Below the pieces are notes generated by a model. It searched no databases. It saw only the letters and a program-made list of their open reading frames with translations, and was not told the origin of the DNA. From Ectopseudomonas composti (lineage in GTDB: Bacteria > Pseudomonadota > Gammaproteobacteria > Pseudomonadales > Pseudomonadaceae), in the NCBI GenBank assembly GCA_946886245.1, contig CAMPIF010000332.1:1-5408 (forward strand): DNA of 5,408 nucleotides, given 5' to 3'. Both the position numbers and the translations under genes were made by a program. Positions 1 through 5,408 of this stretch are shown here, piece by piece. The number at the start of each line of letters is the position of its first letter. The first letter of the stretch is position 1.

Positions 1-2438
1 GGCTGGACGTGCTGGAATGGGGGCAAGCAAGCCCTTACGCAGCCTTCTTCGACATCCAGTGGCAATCCCATGACCCGTTGCTCAGCGGCCAGCTGCTGCT
101 GCCCTTTCTGCGCAGCGACTACGGCGAGGCGCTGCGTGACGGCACGCTGGAGCTGGTGTTCGATGCCGGGCGCGGGCGCTTTCACGCGCAGCATTTCGAG
201 CATCGCCTGCCACTGACACCGCCCAGCTACGGCACCATCCTGCGCAGCAGTGAGGATGCCGCGCTGCGTGAACTGGGCCAGCGCTTCGCCCGTCTGGACC
301 ACGCTGAAAACCGCCGCACACAGGCCGAACAGCTGTGCGCCGAACTGGCCGCTCAGGCGCACAAGGTGACGCCCCTGCTGGGCCATTTTCAGGGCCGCGA
401 CGATGCGGCGCAGCAGCGTCTGCACGCGCTGCTCGAATGCCAGCATTACCGTGTGGCCAGCTGGCGCACGGCGGCGGACGACATCAACTGGCGGCGTTTC
501 TTCGACATCAACGAGCTCGGCGCGCTGCGCGTCGAGCACCGCCAGGTCTTCGAGCAGACGCACGCGAAGGTCTTCGAACTGATCGAGCGCGGTCTGATCG
601 ACGGCCTGCGCATCGACCACATCGACGGCCTGGCCAATCCGCGCGCCTATTGCAGCCGGCTGCGGCGACGTATCCGGCAACTGCGCGGCGACGCGCCCTT
701 GCCGATTTTCGTGGAGAAGATTCTCGGCGCCGGTGAACGACTGCCGCAGGACTGGCCGGTGGAGGGCAGCACCGGCTACGAGTTCATGAATCAGGTGTCG
801 CTGCTGCAGCACGATGCGCATGGCGAGCGGCCACTGAGCGAGCTGTGGCGAACGCAAAGCGGCCGACCGGCAGCGTTCGAGGAAGAAATCCGGCAGGCGC
901 GCCGCCTGGTGCTGGAAGGCTCGCTGGCCGGTGATCTGGAGGAAGTCGCCCAGCGCCTGCTGCACGTCGCCCGGCATGACATCGCCACGCGCGACCTGAC
1001 CCTCGGCGCGATCCGCCGCGCGCTGCGCGAGTTGATCGTGCACTTCCCGGTGTATCGCACCTATGCCCAGGCCTGTGGCCGTTCGCAGCAGGATCGGCGC
1101 TTCTTCCTGCAGGCGCTGGACGGTGCGCGACAGACCCTGGCCGAAGCCGACTGGCCCTTGCTGTCACATCTCGACGACTGGCTCGGCGGCGCCTTTCTGC
1201 GTGCACTGCCGCCCGGCCGTGCACGGCGCCTGCGAGCTCAGGCGTTGACGCGCTTCCAGCAGCTGACCTCGCCGGTGGCCGCCAAGGCCGTCGAAGACAC
1301 CGCCCTGTATCGCGCCGGCGTGCTGCTGTCGCGCTATGACGTGGGCTTCGATGCCGAGCATTTCAGTGCCAGCGTCGAGCGTTTCCATCAGGTCTGCCGC
1401 CAACGTGCAGCGCAACACCCGCTCAATCTGCTGACCACCGCCACCCATGACCACAAACGCGGCGAGGACTGCCGCGCGCGCCTGGCGGTGCTCAGCGAGC
1501 GCGCTGCCTGGTATGCCGAACGTGTACGCAGCTGGCAACGACTGGCGCAGCCGCTGCGCAGCCGTCATCTGCAGCAGGCGCCGGATGGCGGCGAAGAGGC
1601 GATTCTCTACCAGGCGCTGATCGGCAGCTGGCCGCTGGGGCTGCAGGCGAATGATGACGTTGGCCTGGAGGCCTACCTGCAGCGCCTGCTCGGCTGGCAG
1701 CGCAAGGCGCTGCGCGAGGCCAAGCTCAATAGCGCCTGGAGTGCGCCGAACGACGCACACGAGACGGCCTGTGCCGACTTTCTGCGGCGCCTGCTATGCA
1801 CCTCAGCCGGCTTGGCCTTGCGCACCGAGCTGGCGGCTACCGTCGCCGCAATAGCCCCTGCCGGTGCCCTCAACAGCCTGGTGCAATGCCTGCTGCGCAT
1901 GACCACGCCGGGTGTGCCCGATCTGTACCAGGGTTGCGAGTTCTGGGATTTCAGCCTGGTCGACCCGGACAACCGCCGCCCGGTGGACTTCGTCGCGCGA
2001 CAGGCCGCCTTGCAGGCCGAGCGCGAGCCAGCGGCCATGTTGGCCACCTGGCAGGACGGGCGCATCAAGCAATGGCTGATCCAGCAGGTTCTGGCGCTTC
2101 GTGCGGCGCATCCCGTGCTGTTCAGCCGGGGCGCTTATCAGCCTCTGCCGGTAACGGGCGCGCATGCCGCCCAGGTCGTCGCCTTCCTGCGTAGTCACGG
2201 CGACGAGCGTTTGCTGGTGATCGCGCCGCGTCTGGCTGCCGGCCTGCTCGCGGAGCACGACCAGCCACGTGTGCCTGCACGGCGCTGGGGCGACACCACC
2301 GTGGTGCTGCCCGGCGAACTGGGCGACCACCATGTCACCGGCCTGCTCACCCCTGGCCAGGTCGCAACGCACGAGGGCGTGCCACTTGCCGGCGCGCTGG
2401 CCGAGTTGCCGGTCAACCTGCTTCGCCTTACCCCTTGA
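1..2438 (+). CDS. treY: Maltooligosyltrehalose synthase (TreY), 5'-truncated by the window edge
   Basis: TreY is a cytoplasmic GH13-family enzyme that rearranges the reducing-end alpha-1,4 bond of maltooligosaccharides to alpha,alpha-1,1, giving maltooligosyltrehalose for TreZ. The reading frame is open from the first base. The GTG at 9 is not taken as the start, because the preceding codons (L-D) continue the family motif LDVLEWG. Numbering the codon at 9 as 1, the visible catalytic regions are GLRIDHIDGL (199-208; probable nucleophile D203), IFVEKILGAGERLP (233-246; acid/base E236) and THDHKRGEDCRARL (479-492; third acid D481). The C-terminal signature GVPDLYQGCEFWDFSLVDP spans 635-653. About 811 codons are present; members of roughly 900 or more residues are usual, so I estimate about 100 residues, including GH13 region I, lie upstream. 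The gene ends at TGA 2436-2438, 16 bases before the next gene. Where many TreY have THDTKR, this one has H after THD. The motif set makes the family assignment firm. Confidence 0.96.
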   Translation, partial: LDVLEWGQASPYAAFFDIQWQSHDPLLSGQLLLPFLRSDYGEALRDGTLELVFDAGRGRFHAQHFEHRLPLTPPSYGTILRSSEDAALRELGQRFARLDHAENRRTQAEQLCAELAAQAHKVTPLLGHFQGRDDAAQQRLHALLECQHYRVASWRTAADDINWRRFFDINELGALRVEHRQVFEQTHAKVFELIERGLIDGLRIDHIDGLANPRAYCSRLRRRIRQLRGDAPLPIFVEKILGAGERLPQDWPVEGSTGYEFMNQVSLLQHDAHGERPLSELWRTQSGRPAAFEEEIRQARRLVLEGSLAGDLEEVAQRLLHVARHDIATRDLTLGAIRRALRELIVHFPVYRTYAQACGRSQQDRRFFLQALDGARQTLAEADWPLLSHLDDWLGGAFLRALPPGRARRLRAQALTRFQQLTSPVAAKAVEDTALYRAGVLLSRYDVGFDAEHFSASVERFHQVCRQRAAQHPLNLLTTATHDHKRGEDCRARLAVLSERAAWYAERVRSWQRLAQPLRSRHLQQAPDGGEEAILYQALIGSWPLGLQANDDVGLEAYLQRLLGWQRKALREAKLNSAWSAPNDAHETACADFLRRLLCTSAGLALRTELAATVAAIAPAGALNSLVQCLLRMTTPGVPDLYQGCEFWDFSLVDPDNRRPVDFVARQAALQAEREPAAMLATWQDGRIKQWLIQQVLALRAAHPVLFSRGAYQPLPVTGAHAAQVVAFLRSHGDERLLVIAPRLAAGLLAEHDQPRVPARRWGDTTVVLPGELGDHHVTGLLTPGQVATHEGVPLAGALAELPVNLLRLTP

Positions 2439-2442
2439 TCAC

Positions 2443-2447
2443 AGGAG
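2443..2447 (+). promoter_or_regulatory. Ribosome binding site of the DUF2934 gene
   Basis: AGGAG lies 7 bases before the ATG at 2455, in the 16-base gap after the treY stop. It fixes that ATG as the start. The same frame is open further upstream, to 2269, but that part lies inside treY in another frame. Confidence 0.85.
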
Positions 2448-2454
2448 TCACGCC

Positions 2455-2706
2455 ATGAATATCGATGAGCAGCGCATACGCGAGTTTGCCTTTCAGATCT
2501 GGGAATCCGAAGGACGCCCTCATGGCCAGCACGAGCGCCACTGGCAGATGGCCACCAAGCTGGCCGAAGCCGAGGCGCAAGCCCAGTCCACAGCCAAGCC
2601 GCGGCGCATCGGCAAGCCCAAGACCGTGCCGCTGAGCGAGGCCGAACAGCCGGCGCTGCTGAAGAAACCCCGTGCTCCGCGCACGCCCAAGACGCCGAAA
2701 GCCTGA
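2455..2706 (+). CDS. Small DUF2934 protein with basic proline-rich tail, 83 aa
   Basis: This small protein of unknown function begins MNIDEQRIREFAFQIW and continues ESEGRPHGQHERHW. It matches the DUF2934 pattern, a basic/hydrophobic helix followed by W-E-x-E-G-R-P-x-G and a distal H-W, within residues 4-35. Residues 31-46 are Ala/Glu/Gln-rich and probably helical. Residues 47-83 are rich in Lys, Arg and Pro, and end in four tandem P-(R/K)-(A/T) triplets (72-83) that run exactly to the stop codon. There is no signal peptide, membrane segment or cysteine, so a cytoplasmic protein is expected. The tail suggests binding to a polyanion such as nucleic acid, but that is inference. The gene sits 16 bases after treY and 10 bases before glgX, so it is very likely co-transcribed with both. 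Its start is supported by AGGAG at good spacing. No biochemical function can be assigned. Confidence 0.9.
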   Translation: MNIDEQRIREFAFQIWESEGRPHGQHERHWQMATKLAEAEAQAQSTAKPRRIGKPKTVPLSEAEQPALLKKPRAPRTPKTPKA

Positions 2707-2709
2707 GGA
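2705..2709 (+). promoter_or_regulatory. glgX ribosome binding site overlapping the upstream stop codon
   Basis: GAGGA at 2705-2709 shares its first two bases with the TGA stop (2704-2706) of the DUF2934 gene and lies 7 bases before the ATG at 2717. This decides the glgX start in favour of 2717 over the in-frame GTG at 2672, which lies inside the upstream gene. The overlap suggests translational coupling. Confidence 0.85.
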
Positions 2710-2716
2710 CACCCCC

Positions 2717-4831
2717 ATGCGCAAGCAACAGCGCTCACGCGTTACCGAAGGCACGCCGTTTCCGCTGGGCGCCAGTTGGGATGGGCTCGGGGTCAATTTC
2801 GCCCTGTTCTCGGCGCATGCCACACGGGTCGAACTGTGCCTGTTCGACGAGCGCGGCGAGACCGAAATCGAACGCATCGAACTGCCCGAATACACCGACG
2901 AGATCTGGCACGGCTACCTGCCTGACGCACGCCCGGGCCAGGTCTACGGCTACCGCGTGTACGGGCCCTACGAGCCGGAGGCCGGGCACCGCTTCAACCC
3001 CAACAAGCTGCTGATCGACCCCTACGCCAAGCAGTTGGTGGGCAAGCTGCAATGGTCGGAGGCGCTGTTCGGCTACACCATCGGCGACCCGGCCGGCGAC
3101 CTGAGCTTCGATGAGCGTGACAGCGCGCCGTTCGTGCCCAAGTGCAAGGTCATCGACCCCGCGTTCACCTGGAGCGAACAACCCAGCCTGCGCACGCCCT
3201 GGGATCGCACGGTGATCTACGAAACGCACCTGCGTGGCATCAGCATGCGTCATCCGGCGGTGCCCGAACATCAGCGCGGTACCTGCGCCGGGCTGACCAA
3301 CCCCGAACTGTTGCGGCATATCCGCGAGCTGGGCGTCTCCAGCGTCGAGCTGCTGCCGGTGCACGCCTTCGTCAACGACCAGCATCTGCTGGAAAAGGGC
3401 ATGAACAACTACTGGGGTTACAACAGCATCGGTTTCTTCGCCCCGCACCCGGCGTACCTCGCCAGCGGTCGCATCAGCGAATTCAAGGAGATGGTCGCAC
3501 ACCTGCACAAGGCCGGCCTGGAGCTGATTCTCGATGTGGTCTACAACCACACCGCCGAAGGCAACGAGCGCGGCCCGACGCTGTCCATGCGCGGTATCGA
3601 CAACGCCAGCTACTACCGCCTGCTGCCGGATGAACGCCGCTACTACATCAACGACTCCGGGACCGGCAATACCCTGGACCTGAGCCATCCCTGCGTGCTG
3701 CAGATGGTCACCGACTCGTTGCGCTACTGGGCAACCGAGATGCGCGTGGACGGCTTTCGCTTCGACCTGGCGACCATTCTCGGGCGCTACGCCGATGGCT
3801 TCAACGAGCGTCACAGCTTTCTCGTCGCCTGTCGTCAGGACCCGGTGCTGAGCAAGGTCAAGCTGATCGCCGAACCCTGGGACTGCGGTCCCGGCGGCTA
3901 TCAGGTCGGTGGCTTCGCGCCGGGCTGGGCGGAGTGGAACGACAAGTTTCGCGACAACGTGCGCGCCTACTGGAAGGGCGATCGTGGTGCGCTCGGCGAA
4001 CTGGCAAGGCGCCTCACCGCCTCGGGCGATCTGTACAACCAGCGTGGGCGCCGGCCCTTCGCCTCGGTCAACTTCATCACCGCGCATGACGGTTTCACCC
4101 TGCGCGACGTGGTGTCCTACGACCACAAGCACAACGAGGCCAACGACGAGAACAATCAGGACGGCACCGACCGCAACATCTCCTGGAACCACGGCTGCGA
4201 AGGTGCGACCGACGACCCGTCGATCCGCAGCTTGCGCGTGCAGCAAATGCGCAACCTGCTGGCCACCCTGCTGTTCGCCCAGGGCACACCCATGCTGGTG
4301 GCGGGCGACGAGTTCGGCCGCACCCAGCACGGCAACAACAATGCCTACTGCCAGGACAACGAGCTGAGCTGGGTGGACTGGACGCTCGATGGCGAAGGCC
4401 GCGAGCTGCTCGCCTTCTGCCAGCACCTGATCGCCCTGCGGCGAAGTTACCCGATCCTGCGTCGCCAGCGTTTTCTGGTGGGGCATTACAACGAGGAGCT
4501 GGACGTCAAGGACGTCACCTGGCTGGCCCCGGAAGGCGGCGAGATGAACGAGGACCACTGGCACGACGAGGAAGCGCGGTGCATGGGCATGCTCATGGAC
4601 GGCCGCGCGCAGCCATCGGGCGTCAAGCGCAGCGGCGCCGATGCCACCCTGCTCCTGCTGCTCAACGCCGATCACCAGCCCTGCGAGTTCCAGCTGCCCG
4701 AAGTGCACGGCGGGCGCCAGTGGCGGTGCCTGGTCGATACGCATACCGCGCAAACGCTGCCAAGGCCCGTGCAGCAGGACGCCGTGGAACTGCCCGGGCG
4801 CTCCCTGCAACTGCTGGAGTTGCTGCGCTAA
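2717..4831 (+). CDS. glgX: Glycogen debranching enzyme GlgX (isoamylase type), 704 aa
   Basis: GlgX hydrolyses alpha-1,6 branch points of glycogen, preferring the short stubs left by glycogen phosphorylase, and releases maltooligosaccharides in the cytoplasm. An N-terminal CBM48-like domain occupies roughly residues 10-105 (PFPLGASWDGLGVNFALFS at 14-32; VYGPYEP at 81-87; HRFNPNKLLIDPYAK at 91-105). The GH13 barrel follows, with region I DVVYNH (273-278), region II VDGFRFDLA (344-352; nucleophile D350), region III IAEPWD (384-389; acid/base E386) and region IV FITAHDGFTLRD (453-464; D458). Further family marks are NNYWGYNS (230-237) and GDEFGRTQ.GNNNAYCQDN (530-548). The C-terminal beta domain reaches the last residue. 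At 704 residues it is somewhat longer than E. coli GlgX (about 657) and complete. The ATG at 2717 has GAGGA 7 bases upstream and opens 10 bases after the DUF2934 gene, so the two are probably translationally coupled. Its maltooligosaccharide product is a substrate for TreY, encoded upstream. All key residues are present. Confidence 0.97.
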   Translation: MRKQQRSRVTEGTPFPLGASWDGLGVNFALFSAHATRVELCLFDERGETEIERIELPEYTDEIWHGYLPDARPGQVYGYRVYGPYEPEAGHRFNPNKLLIDPYAKQLVGKLQWSEALFGYTIGDPAGDLSFDERDSAPFVPKCKVIDPAFTWSEQPSLRTPWDRTVIYETHLRGISMRHPAVPEHQRGTCAGLTNPELLRHIRELGVSSVELLPVHAFVNDQHLLEKGMNNYWGYNSIGFFAPHPAYLASGRISEFKEMVAHLHKAGLELILDVVYNHTAEGNERGPTLSMRGIDNASYYRLLPDERRYYINDSGTGNTLDLSHPCVLQMVTDSLRYWATEMRVDGFRFDLATILGRYADGFNERHSFLVACRQDPVLSKVKLIAEPWDCGPGGYQVGGFAPGWAEWNDKFRDNVRAYWKGDRGALGELARRLTASGDLYNQRGRRPFASVNFITAHDGFTLRDVVSYDHKHNEANDENNQDGTDRNISWNHGCEGATDDPSIRSLRVQQMRNLLATLLFAQGTPMLVAGDEFGRTQHGNNNAYCQDNELSWVDWTLDGEGRELLAFCQHLIALRRSYPILRRQRFLVGHYNEELDVKDVTWLAPEGGEMNEDHWHDEEARCMGMLMDGRAQPSGVKRSGADATLLLLLNADHQPCEFQLPEVHGGRQWRCLVDTHTAQTLPRPVQQDAVELPGRSLQLLELLR

Positions 4832-4866
4832 AAGCAGCCACGAAAAAAAAGCCTGAACCCTGCTTT
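4831..4866 (+). repeat. 7-bp inverted repeat around an A8 run after glgX
   Basis: AAAGCAG (4831-4837) pairs perfectly with CTGCTTT (4860-4866) across a 22-base interval that contains eight consecutive A residues (4843-4850). It begins on the last base of the glgX stop codon. The stem is short, the loop is long and no T-run follows, so it is a poor intrinsic terminator. It could be a 3' end-protecting structure or chance. Confidence 0.3.
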
Positions 4867-4882
4867 CGCCTGCCAACTCGAA
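4855..4882 (+). promoter_or_regulatory. Weak ECF (AlgU/sigma-E-like) promoter candidate
   Basis: GAACCC (4855-4860), a 17-base spacer and TCGAA (4878-4882) partly resemble the AlgU/sigma-E pattern GAACTT-N16/17-TCnnA. The -35 element differs from consensus at its last two bases. The position, about 134 bases before the adh start, is plausible. A match this short can occur by chance, so this is a candidate only. Confidence 0.15.
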
Positions 4883-4905
4883 AAATACAGATGCTGGGAC
4901 ACCCC

Positions 4906-5019
4906 ATGACGCTGCTTGAGCGTAGCGCCGGCGCTGGGCGCACGCAGCAAGTCCGCGTCAGCCCCCGGCAAAAGATCAGCCATACCGGCCCCCTGGCCGG
5001 TCTCGGGAGAGACTCATGA
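4906..5019 (+). CDS. Possible 37-codon leader ORF overlapping the adh start (ATGA)
   Basis: An ATG at 4906 opens a 37-codon frame, starting MTLLERSAGAG, that closes with TGA at 5017-5019. Its stop therefore overlaps the ATG of the dehydrogenase gene as ATGA. An in-frame ATG at 4891 would add five codons. The bases before the ATG (GGGACACCCC) resemble those before glgX (GGACACCCCC) but give only a weak Shine-Dalgarno. The frame is open further upstream into glgX, where it is a shadow of that gene, so openness alone proves little. I recognise no homologue. If translated, it would run through both downstream hairpins and could couple adh translation to its own. Confidence 0.2.
   Translation: MTLLERSAGAGRTQQVRVSPRQKISHTGPLAGLGRDS
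4924..4935. repeat. Perfect 12-bp palindrome AGCGCCGGCGCT
   Basis: The 12 bases AGCGCC/GGCGCT form an exact palindrome with no spacer, centred 87 bases before the adh start. This could be half of an operator or a DNA-protein site. In GC-rich DNA such a palindrome can also occur by chance, and I know no regulator with this consensus. Confidence 0.3.
4984..5001 (+). promoter_or_regulatory. Perfect 7-bp hairpin upstream of the adh RBS
   Basis: ACCGGCC (4984-4990), loop CCCT (4991-4994) and GGCCGGT (4995-5001) form a perfect 7-bp stem with six G-C pairs and a tetraloop, ending 14 bases before the adh ATG. It is followed by CTCGGGAGAG rather than a T-run, so a simple terminator is unlikely. Its position at the edge of the Shine-Dalgarno fits a role in translation initiation or in mRNA 5' structure. 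Confidence 0.45.
5000..5013 (+). promoter_or_regulatory. GNRA-loop hairpin covering the adh Shine-Dalgarno
   Basis: GTCTC (5000-5004) pairs perfectly with GAGAC (5009-5013) across the loop GGGA (5005-5008), a GNRA-class tetraloop. A G-T wobble (4999/5014) could extend it to six pairs. The Shine-Dalgarno GGGAGAG falls in the loop and the 3' strand, so folding would occlude it. The hairpin shares bases 5000-5001 with the preceding one, so the two cannot both form completely. Confidence 0.35.
5005..5011 (+). promoter_or_regulatory. Ribosome binding site of the alcohol dehydrogenase gene
   Basis: The purine-rich GGGAGAG, with core GGAGA at 5006-5010, lies 5 bases before the ATG at 5016 and supports that start. 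It is embedded in the small hairpin at 5000-5013. Confidence 0.75.
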
Positions 5020-5408
5020 AAGCAGTGGTTTTCCATGCTATCGGCGACATTCGCCTGGACGAGGTGCCAGAACCCCAGGTGCAGGCCAGCACCGATGCCG
5101 TCATCCGCATCACCGCAGCGGCGATCTGCGGCACCGATCTGCACTTCGTGCGTGGCACCGTCGGAGGCATGCGCAAGGGCACCATCCTCGGCCATGAAGC
5201 CGTGGGTATCGTCGAGGCGCTGGGCAGCGATGTGCGCAACCTGAACATCGGCGATCGCGTCGTGGTGCCGTCGACCATCGCCTGTGGTAACTGTGCCTAT
5301 TGTCGAGCCGGCTACTATGCCCAGTGCGATGAGGCCAATCCCAACGGCAAGGAGGCCGGCACCGCCGTCTATGGCGGGCCGGAAATCACCGGAGCATTCC
5401 ACGGTCTG
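5016..5408 (+). CDS. Zinc-dependent alcohol dehydrogenase (MDR superfamily), 3'-truncated by the window edge
   Basis: The first 131 residues of a medium-chain dehydrogenase are present; such proteins are usually about 340-390 residues and oxidise or reduce alcohols and aldehydes with NAD(P). The start MKAVVFHAIGDIRL is typical of the GroES-like N-terminal domain. ICGTDLH (37-43) supplies the catalytic zinc ligand C38, and GHEAVGIVEALG (59-70) supplies H60 and E61. GDRVVVPSTIACGNCAYCRAGYYAQC (79-104) carries the four structural-zinc cysteines C90, C93, C96 and C104. The YYAQCDEANPNG stretch and the following GGPE resemble the group related to formaldehyde dehydrogenases (FDH-like), but substrate specificity cannot be read from this fragment. 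The nucleotide-binding Rossmann domain lies beyond the window. The gene is 184 bases from glgX and in the same direction. It may belong to the same cluster but probably has separate control. No step for it in glycogen or trehalose metabolism is evident. Confidence 0.93.
   Translation, partial: MKAVVFHAIGDIRLDEVPEPQVQASTDAVIRITAAAICGTDLHFVRGTVGGMRKGTILGHEAVGIVEALGSDVRNLNIGDRVVVPSTIACGNCAYCRAGYYAQCDEANPNGKEAGTAVYGGPEITGAFHGL

Larger units (their letters stand above)
4832..5015 (+). other. glgX-adh intergenic region
   Basis: This 184-base gap is much longer than the 16- and 10-base gaps upstream, so it is the likeliest place in the window for a transcription boundary or a regulated leader. It holds an A8 run (4843-4850) that starts 11 bases after the glgX stop, a 7+7 dyad around that run, a perfect 12-base palindrome (4924-4935), two overlapping hairpins next to the downstream gene (4984-5013) and an open frame of 37 codons (4906-5019). 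I see no convincing sigma-70 promoter, no sigma-54 site, and no hairpin followed by a T-run that would act as a standard intrinsic terminator on the + strand. Confidence 0.7.

Noticed and set aside
9..11. GTG at 9 as the true start of treY
   Set aside because: The frame is open to the window edge and the preceding codons complete the conserved LDVLEWG motif. The N-terminal part of the catalytic barrel would be missing from a start here.
1164..1760. A 198-codon - strand frame inside treY
   Set aside because: It lies opposite conserved TreY sequence including the THDHKRGED catalytic region. It has no recognisable family and is explained by GC-rich codon bias.
2672..2716. In-frame GTG at 2672 as an upstream start for glgX
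   Set aside because: It would overlap the DUF2934 gene and adds an Arg-rich stretch unlike GlgX N-termini, whereas the ATG at 2717 has a well-spaced GAGGA.
1803..2728. Overlapping - strand frames of 177-189 codons across the treY 3' end and the DUF2934 gene
   Set aside because: Their products are low-complexity Arg/Ala/Ser-rich shadows with no family resemblance, lying opposite well-supported genes.
2735..4876. A 713-codon open frame on the - strand, antisense to almost all of glgX
   Set aside because: It is in codon register with glgX, so its stops would correspond to sense codons TTA, CTA and TCA, which a GC-rich gene avoids. The openness follows from glgX codon usage. The translation shows no recognisable domain, while the + strand has complete GH13 motifs.
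4984..5001. The 7-bp GC hairpin as an intrinsic terminator for glgX
   Set aside because: No T-run follows, and it sits only 14 bases before the adh start with its Shine-Dalgarno in between, so a terminator function is unlikely.
4662..5402. A 246-codon - strand frame across the intergenic region and adh start
   Set aside because: It opposes the conserved zinc-binding motifs of the dehydrogenase on the + strand, shows no recognisable domain and looks like a shadow frame.

Overview
The window is a GC-rich, densely coded stretch of bacterial chromosome with every supported gene on the + strand. It reads as part of an alpha-glucan/trehalose gene cluster of a Pseudomonas-type gammaproteobacterium. 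The assignment rests on protein content and gene order: treY, a small DUF2934 gene, then glgX. From memory this matches the order seen in Pseudomonas aeruginosa and relatives, where malQ, treZ and glgA lie next to treY. Strong G/C bias at third codon positions and tight intergenic spacing agree with this. Nothing in the window (no tRNA, rRNA, IS element, CRISPR or phage gene) suggests a mobile region.

Layout: (1) 1-2438, the 3' part of treY, maltooligosyltrehalose synthase; its N-terminus and first catalytic region lie before the window. (2) 2455-2706, a complete 83-codon DUF2934 gene with a Lys/Arg/Pro-rich tail. (3) 2717-4831, complete glgX, an isoamylase-type glycogen debranching enzyme with all three catalytic acids visible. 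(4) 4832-5015, a 184-base gap holding several dyad symmetries, a possible 37-codon leader ORF and the ribosome binding site of the next gene. (5) 5016-5408, the first 131 codons of a zinc-dependent alcohol dehydrogenase of the medium-chain (MDR) superfamily, cut by the window end.

The first three genes are separated by 16 and 10 bases, and the glgX Shine-Dalgarno overlaps the DUF2934 stop codon. They are very likely one translationally coupled operon. GlgX trims branches from glycogen and releases linear maltooligosaccharides. TreY converts the reducing end of such chains to a trehalosyl unit, which TreZ (outside the window) would release as trehalose. The role of the DUF2934 protein is unknown. 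The alcohol dehydrogenase is not an obvious member of this pathway and has its own, more elaborate leader.

The core genes are ordinary. The less explained parts are the small basic DUF2934 protein inside the operon and the glgX-adh gap. In that gap a GNRA-looped hairpin covers the adh Shine-Dalgarno, overlaps a second hairpin, and sits at the end of a short ORF whose stop overlaps the adh start as ATGA. These are candidates, not demonstrated systems.
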